A stretch of DNA of 64,000 bases from contig JAQFVV010000112.1 in the NCBI GenBank assembly GCA_028023455.1, positions 4,002,001 through 4,066,000 on the forward strand, given 5' to 3'. Of the stretch, positions 58,901-64,000 are shown piece after piece; position 1 is the stretch's first letter; every line of letters starts with the position of its first letter. This DNA is from Epiperipatus broadwayi. Lineage: Eukaryota; Onychophora; Udeonychophora; Euonychophora; Peripatidae. The notes beneath the pieces are model-generated. The model did no database searches. It was not told the DNA's origin and saw only the letters and a list, made by a program, of their open reading frames with translations. A program made the position numbers and the translations under genes.

Positions 58901-59880
58901 AGGTGTTGTGAGTTTGGGCTGTCCTATAGCAAAGGTTTGATTAGTAGCAGGTGGGTCAATGGTTATATTAATTCTTTCTTGATGTAATGATGGCACTTCA
59001 AGTCCATGTGTAGTAACATCATCTATGGGTTTGGTTGCTGTTGTATCCATTGGAGTCACATCTAAAACATCCTCTACAGTTGTATGTAGAGCTTCTATGC
59101 TTTCTGTAACTGATTTGGTTAGAGTTTTTGAATCATGATCATAAATAACAACAATGGGAGGATATAAAGGTTTAAATGTAGAAGATTGTGTTAAAGATTC
59201 AACACTGTCTGTAGATTGTTCAGTGGTAATGTCTTGAATGGATTGTTCTGTGGCCTCTGTACTTACCACATGAGGGACTGCCATTGCAAATGGTAATATT
59301 GTTTCAGTAACTTTAATAGTATCAGAATCAGTGCTGACATCTTCAGGAAAAATATATAATGATCTAGAAGTTATAGTTTCAATTGTGTCATCAGTTGAAG
59401 GTATTAAATATTCAGTTGTGAGGTGAACACTATCATCTGCCTTCAATGATGTAATTTTTTCAGTGAAACTGAATGGTAAAGTAGTCAACAGTATTTCAGG
59501 AGTTGTATCAAAAATGAATTCCGTTATGGGAAGCATCACTGTGCCCAAAGCAGTTGTAATTGTGGTCAAAGCAGTTGTTGAAATTGTCATTGGCAGGGTT
59601 CTTCCACTACTAATAGGCATTGAACACCATGGTGCAGCAAAACCAGTTTGACAGCTGCAAGTATAATTGGTTATGCTGTCAATGCACATACCCTGGCTCC
59701 AGCAGTGAGATTCAGGGTAGCAATCATCAAAACGTTTTTCACAATGAGATCCATAAAATTCAGGACGACAGAAACATTCAATCCCTCTTCCAGGATCTTT
59801 TTGAAAACACAGACCACCATTAAGACAAGGATTAGATTCACATTCATTGATATCCACCTCACAATAATCACCCATCCAAC
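55912..59880 (-). CDS. EYS: EYS-like giant exon: EGF modules, mucin-like linker, EGF
   Basis: The exon is 3,969 nt (1,323 codons), bounded by a TTTCAG acceptor and a GTAAGT donor, and is phase 1 at both ends. It opens with the tail of an EGF (GWMGDYC). A calcium-binding type EGF follows (DINECESNPCLNGGLC, then a C-x-C pair), then a second EGF whose cysteines run DDCYPESHC to APWC. From about 59590 to 56035 there are ~1,180 residues rich in Ser, Thr, Ile and Pro with almost no cysteine, as expected for an O-glycosylated linker. The exon closes with a further EGF (CQDIICENGGTC, then DCPLHFNGPRC). Packing the whole linker into one exon resembles the largest exon of vertebrate EYS. An isolated acidic tyrosine run (CDYYYYYDPD) lies near 58000. 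An in-frame ATG upstream of the acceptor is intronic and is not a start. Confidence 0.85.
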
Positions 59881-59891
59881 CTGAAATGGAA

Positions 59892-59897
<6 letters not shown>

Positions 59898-59922
<25 letters not shown>
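59898..59922. repeat. (TA)n tract just upstream of the giant-exon acceptor
   Basis: About 24 bp of TA lying ~20-40 nt upstream of the AG on the transcribed strand, in the usual branch-point zone. The polypyrimidine tract between them is only about 15 nt (CTCTTTTTCCATTTC). Confidence 0.9.
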
Positions 59923-60589
59923 GGAAGCTAAAACCATACAATTTATATATAGGAAATTAAAAATGGTTCATGAAACTGCAAACAAGTATGTAAACAGATA
60001 AATCTATAATAATTTTACAAATCAAATACAATGAATGAGTATTGATTCCTAACTTGACACTATTGATATTTCATTTTGAAATTGGAAATTGGAGCAGAAT
60101 ATCAAACCCAAATCTAAGTATGCAGATGTGCGGGATATAATTTTTACAATAGAGTAACTATATATATATTATATTTAATATTTTCATGATTACATGATGA
60201 AAATACAGCATTATTTGAGTTATATCTTGTATTATTCTCTTTCAATTTCCAATGTTTCAATGAAATAACGTTCATCCTTGTTAAGTTTAATATTAATATT
60301 TAAAGCTTAATCTCAATTATTGCTTAAAATAAAACAATTCTTCATTAAGACCTTAACTTTGATAAGGATAAATGATATTTCATTAAAACACTAAAAATTA
60401 AAACAGAATAATATATGTATATACAAATACAGGAAAGCAATAGACACTTAAAAAATACCAATATCAATAACAATCAACAATCTTAATCTGTTGTCAAGGC
60501 AACCTCCTTTAAAAATACAGATGGAAATCCATTTTTATATATGCATTAATATGTTTATATAGACATTAATGATTGCAACCACAAAGAAT

Positions 60590-61330
60590 GAAACTATTAA
60601 TTAAAAGAAGTTTAAATAATCATCATTAAACAGATAAACATGCATGTAATAATTAATAATGTAGCAATTTTTATATACATGTAATATTTTGAAAGAAACT
60701 ATTTTTCAACATGCTAGAAAGTTGCATGCACTCTCTCATTAATAAACATTTTAAGAGCATAAGTAGACATCTTATGCTTAGAGTTTTTTCTTTAAATAAA
60801 CCAATGTTTATTGACCATGCCTAAATTAGGACTTCATCTAATTATGAGCCTGATTTTTGAAATGGAAAATTGCTTGCATAAATTTAATTAATATATCTCA
60901 GGTAAAAGAATTTTTTCTCATTTTTAACTACCTGTGACACTAAAAAAGAATCCTATTAGCTTGAATATATGTAATAATTAATAATGTAGTGATTTATATA
61001 TATCACTACATTATTATTAATATATATATATATCATTACATTATTATTTATATTTACATGTAATATTGTAGACGAAACTATTTTTCACTCATAAGCTAGA
61101 AAATTGATACACCCTCTGAGATAGTTAAAAATGAGGACATTTTCTCTTTCCTGTGATATATAAACTGAACTTGTGCAAGTAATTTCTAATTCAGAAATCA
61201 GGCTCATAATAAGATCAAACTCTAATTTAGGCATGATTAATAAATGTTGGTTTATTTAAAGAATAAGCTTTAGACACAAGTGATCCACTTATGTTTTTAA
61301 AATGTTTATTGACCGGGGAATGTGTTCAAA
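60590..61330. repeat. Large foldback element, arms about 300 bp, diverged
   Basis: Left arm (about 60700-60960) includes 'atgcttagagttttttctttaaataaaccaatgtttattgaccatgcctaaattagg' and 'attatgagcctgatttttgaaat'. The right arm (about 61070-61310) is inverse ('atttcagaaatcaggctcataat'-like, 'cctaa/atttaggcatgattaataaatgttggtttatttaaag'). The centre has TA-rich 'aataatgtagtgatttatatatatcactacatta'. No ORF. Confidence 0.65.
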
Positions 61331-61377
61331 TTTTCTAACACAGATATAACGAGTAGTTTCTCCCATTTATATTACTC

Positions 61378-61420
61378 TCTCTCTCTCTCATACCCACGCG
61401 CGCACACACACACATATATA
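61378..61420. repeat. Compound microsatellite
   Basis: (CT)n, then (CG/CA)n and (TA)n in series: CTCTCTCTCTCTCTC ... CGCGCGCACACACACACAC ATATATAT. Confidence 0.9.
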
Positions 61421-61499
61421 TCATAATAGTCAGGGTGTTTTGACACTTACCGTATCTGCCATACAGGGCATCACCAGGCCATTTGAACTTTGAATATTT

Positions 61500-63690
61500 A
61501 TATAGTATGCACACACGTGCTGATAAGATGCAATTTTATTTTATTATTGACCATTAGCCCATGCCACTAGCTCAAGGAGATGCAGAGATTTATAATAAAT
61601 AATCTCTTAAACATTTTAATAAAGAAAAGATTTAAATTCTTAAAATACATCTTTAATATTAAAAAATAAAATAAGCCACTGCCAGTAATAACACACAAAA
61701 AACATTTATTGACATACATATGATCTTGTTTTAGATTTTAATATTAATTTATAAATTTAATTTATTTTAGTAAGTCTACATAGATGGATAGTTTATAAGT
61801 TTGTTTTATAATGTTGGGTATAAATATGCTACATAGATTACTCAGATAAAAAAAACTTTTCAAAACAATCATCTAATCTCAGACTAAAAGTTTGTAGCCA
61901 ACACAATGCCTACTTCCAGCTAAGCAGATGCAACCAATGCAATATGAAGATGCCAACATAAAACCACACTGTCAGGAATGTGCATCTGCAGCATGATATT
62001 ATTTGAAGGATATGATCCTAGTCCAATACAGGAATGTGCATCTGTCTGGTGAAAGAATGGTGTATATAACATTTAAGAGAAATGCTATGTATAGGGGAGA
62101 TAGGTCTACTTGCTGACTTATAGTCACTATCCATAGAGCTAAAGGGGTCAATGTCACAGGAAATATGTTTGTGTCCATTGCAATACAATGACTACATCTT
62201 TGGGTCATGCATTCAATTGGGTTTGCCTTCTATGCTAACATGCTTCACATTACATTGATATAAACACTCATATATCCTTCCACCAGCATTGATCTAACTA
62301 TGAAACAAATAGCCTGAAATTAAACCCCTTTAAAATAAACATTAATGATTTTAAATATAAAGTTATTGACAGAATTGCTTAGGGGAAATTTGCAATAAAG
62401 AAAACCCATTGACACTCATCATAAGGTGCCACATTGACAACAATAACTTAAAAGATATATGAGTAAATACATTTAGACAATCAGCATGAGGTGACTCATA
62501 TTTACTGATATATATAAAGTAGCAGTGCACATAAAGGCATATATATTTTGTGTATGAAAATTTTAAGAAATAACTAACATAACGAATCTATGCAGTTATC
62601 TACACCCAACTCATATTTAATACATTTTAGTTAACAGATAAAAATAAATAATATAAAAAATGGAAATGATTAGCTAACATAATGCATAAAAAATTATTAA
62701 TAATTGATTTAGAATTTTCCTTTTTAGGTCAAATAAAAGTTCATACTTTATATAACTAATTGAAAGTTTGTTAAAGTTCATATTGAATAAACAAGAGTTC
62801 ATACTTTCCATGAAGGATCTGAAGTCTGTATAGTCCATGAGAGATCTGAAGTTCATTTAATATTTCTGGGAGGATCGATACGTTGTTTGCTGCCATTCAG
62901 TGCTCATTAGTTTGGAGGCTGCCTCAACTGGTATACTACAGAAAATAATCTCTATTGCAGACTCCTACATTGTGGAGTCTGCAATACAGCTACAGTTCAT
63001 ATGTAGATTAAGTCAGACTTAAGACAACAACTATCCATGAATTCAATTATTTTGGCTTTTATACTTTTATTAGTCTCTTATCAACATTTTTACAGACTAA
63101 CATGATGTCATTGATCCTAAGCTTTCCATTTTGATTCATGCTGTGGCTTGGTGCTTCCATTGGTCAATCTTTAATTTCATTCTCTTATCTGATTTTTATT
63201 ATTTAAGTGCCCCAAGGGCTGGTTTGCTTTACATTTAATTAATAAAATAATAATTTCCATTTTAAGATTAAAACATGTTTTTTTTAAAAAAAATTGAATC
63301 CAATTAACATTTTTCCTTTCATTGCTTTTAAATGAAAAATATTAATCTTTATCTTAAGATCTTTATTTTTTTTTCTACAAAAAGTACTTTTAAATACTTT
63401 TTTTTTTTAAAAAAAAAAATTAAAAGTTTTCCATCTGTGCGATACATATGTTAACATAACTCTTTTAATTTTGATTTTTAGTTTTTAATAAAATAATTTT
63501 ATTTGAGATTTATTTTCCCCTTTATTTTAATTTTAAAATAATGTAATGGCATATGTATACTGTTACAATATATATATAGTATGAATTTTCATGTGTCTAC
63601 AACATCCTTGAATGATCTCTACTATCGTTACAATGACAGATAGAATTCAGATAAAATGCCAGTATAATGCTAATATTAACAATAAGCAAA
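61500..63690. other. Upstream intron, nothing coding recognised
   Basis: AT-rich with homopolymers (63290-63425). A 13-bp-arm hairpin lies at 62953-62986. I found no EGF-type exon here although the gene must continue upstream, so the intron 5' of the giant exon is at least 4 kb. Confidence 0.45.
62953..62986. repeat. Perfect 13-bp-arm hairpin
   Basis: TATTGCAGACTCC, 8-nt loop, GGAGTCTGCAATA. Moderately GC-rich for the region, no T-run behind it. Confidence 0.85.
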
Positions 63691-63699
63691 TGTTTATAG

Positions 63700-63892
63700 A
63701 GGGCAAAAATGAAATAGACTTTTATTCATGATAATTCTTTGTATTCTTATACAAGTATTTATATTGAGCAATTCTTGTGGCAATGTTTGCTCTTGACTCT
63801 CTATAGTATACAACAGTACAAGATGGATTGCAGCATTGGATTTTATATACAATCTGTGGTGTGTCCTCTGATGGTAATTTGTTTTTGGCAAT
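63700..63892 (-). mobile_element. Penelope-like GIY-YIG fragment
   Basis: On the minus strand an open stretch reads TPQIVYKIQCCNPSC then VVYYRESRANIATRIAQYKY. It parallels the element at 19.4 kb (VYKINCNQSACNAAYYGEL, LSTRLSQHRY). Gly of YIG is replaced by Arg. A stop follows at NYHE. No RT nearby in the window. Confidence 0.6.
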
Positions 63893-64000
63893 ATTAATTA
63901 ATTTGTTAAGATTATATTAAAGATCCAAGTGGTATAGGATATAACAAAAAGATCCTAGTAAATGTAATTGAACAATTTTATAAAAATATAAAACAGCTTG

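Larger units (their letters stand above)
8460..59880 (-). other. EYS: Gene span: eyes shut/spacemaker-like (EYS) gene, internal part, 8 exons seen
   Basis: Eight minus-strand exons, each with AG/GT borders, read through in one frame as EGF-EGF, a long Ser/Thr-rich linker, EGF, LamG, EGF-EGF, LamG and EGF. Most junctions are phase 1, usual for extracellular module genes. Eyes shut (fly spacemaker, human EYS) is a secreted proteoglycan of the inter-photoreceptor matrix and has this module order, with N-terminal EGFs, a low-complexity linker and alternating C-terminal LamG/EGF modules. Introns are about 1.3, 11.4, 11.5, 0.09, 5.8, 3.5 and 12.4 kb. The upstream EGFs, signal peptide and remaining C-terminal LamG modules must lie beyond both window ends. 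Alternatives are Crumbs or pikachurin/agrin-type proteins, but none of these carries a ~1,200-residue mucin-like linker between EGFs. The family call is by recognition, not by a search. Confidence 0.75.

Noticed and set aside
56442-58940. Plus-strand ORFs of 63-111 codons over the linker
   Set aside because: Antisense to the Ser/Thr-rich coding exon; composition explained by the complement of TCN/ACN codons.
59463-59884. Several overlapping plus-strand ORFs over the giant exon
   Set aside because: They are shadows of the 1,323-codon minus-strand exon; no domains and no splice or promoter support.
61378-61420. Alternating purine-pyrimidine (CG/CA)n as Z-DNA former
   Set aside because: Ordinary compound microsatellite; nothing beyond composition supports a role.
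61449-61520. Minus-strand open stretch (KFKWPGDALYGRYG) ending in a good GTAAGT donor in phase 1
   Set aside because: It would splice in frame to the giant exon, but lacks the C-x-C pair needed to complete the EGF that starts there, and its acceptor is weak. Kept out of the gene model.
1-64000. Bacterial-type features, CRISPR arrays, rRNA or intact tRNA genes
   Set aside because: No spaced direct-repeat array, no rRNA-like conserved blocks, and only decayed tRNA-like sequences were seen.

Overview
This is an AT-rich eukaryotic (metazoan) window with no bacterial features: no operons, dense (TA)n tracts, and many tRNA-derived SINEs, LINEs, Penelope-like elements and foldback elements. The large TE load, the mix of CR1-like, RTE-like and Penelope-like elements, SINEs with a tRNA-type box A, and long introns suggest a lophotrochozoan, most likely a cephalopod mollusc. 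That assignment is inference from repeat style and was not checked against a genome.

One host gene crosses the whole window on the minus strand. I can place eight exons: 59880-55912 (a giant 3,969-nt exon), 54636-54351, 42947-42621, 31132-30954, 30862-30689, 24905-24825, 21311-21072 and 8631-8460. Spliced in that order they encode EGF modules, a Ser/Thr-rich linker of roughly 1,180 residues, EGF, laminin G domain 1, EGF-EGF, laminin G domain 2 and the start of another EGF. This order (EGFs, long mucin-like linker in one giant exon, then alternating LamG and EGF) is that of Eyes shut/spacemaker (EYS), the secreted matrix proteoglycan of photoreceptors. Both ends of the gene lie outside the window. 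All junctions keep frame except 42.6 kb to 31.1 kb, which needs a weak donor or an unseen exon.

The rest is intron filled with decayed repeats. About 1.8-7.7 kb (+) is a CR1-like LINE: ORF1 remains of a PHD finger, coiled coil and SGNH esterase, then endonuclease, reverse transcriptase and a Zn-knuckle, with its 3' third present twice in tandem. About 16.2-17.9 kb (+) is an RTE-like LINE, with 3' fragments on the minus strand at 20.3 and 30.2 kb. Three Penelope-like remnants carry GIY-YIG endonuclease sequence at 10.1-10.56 kb (-), 18.45-19.79 kb (+) and 63.7-63.9 kb (-). A ~300-bp repeat family recurs through 13.5-20.9 kb. At least ten foldback/palindromic elements lie in the introns.

Two plus-strand promoter-like modules, both with GGTATAAATA, lie at 33.56 kb and 48.34 kb. 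The first is followed 3.1 kb on by a poly(A) signal. The second resembles an LTR ending at a TGGCGCCCG primer-binding-like motif near 49.35 kb. They could be antisense non-coding transcription units or LTR-element remains. I found no rRNA, intact tRNA or CRISPR feature. All element boundaries are approximate, read by eye.
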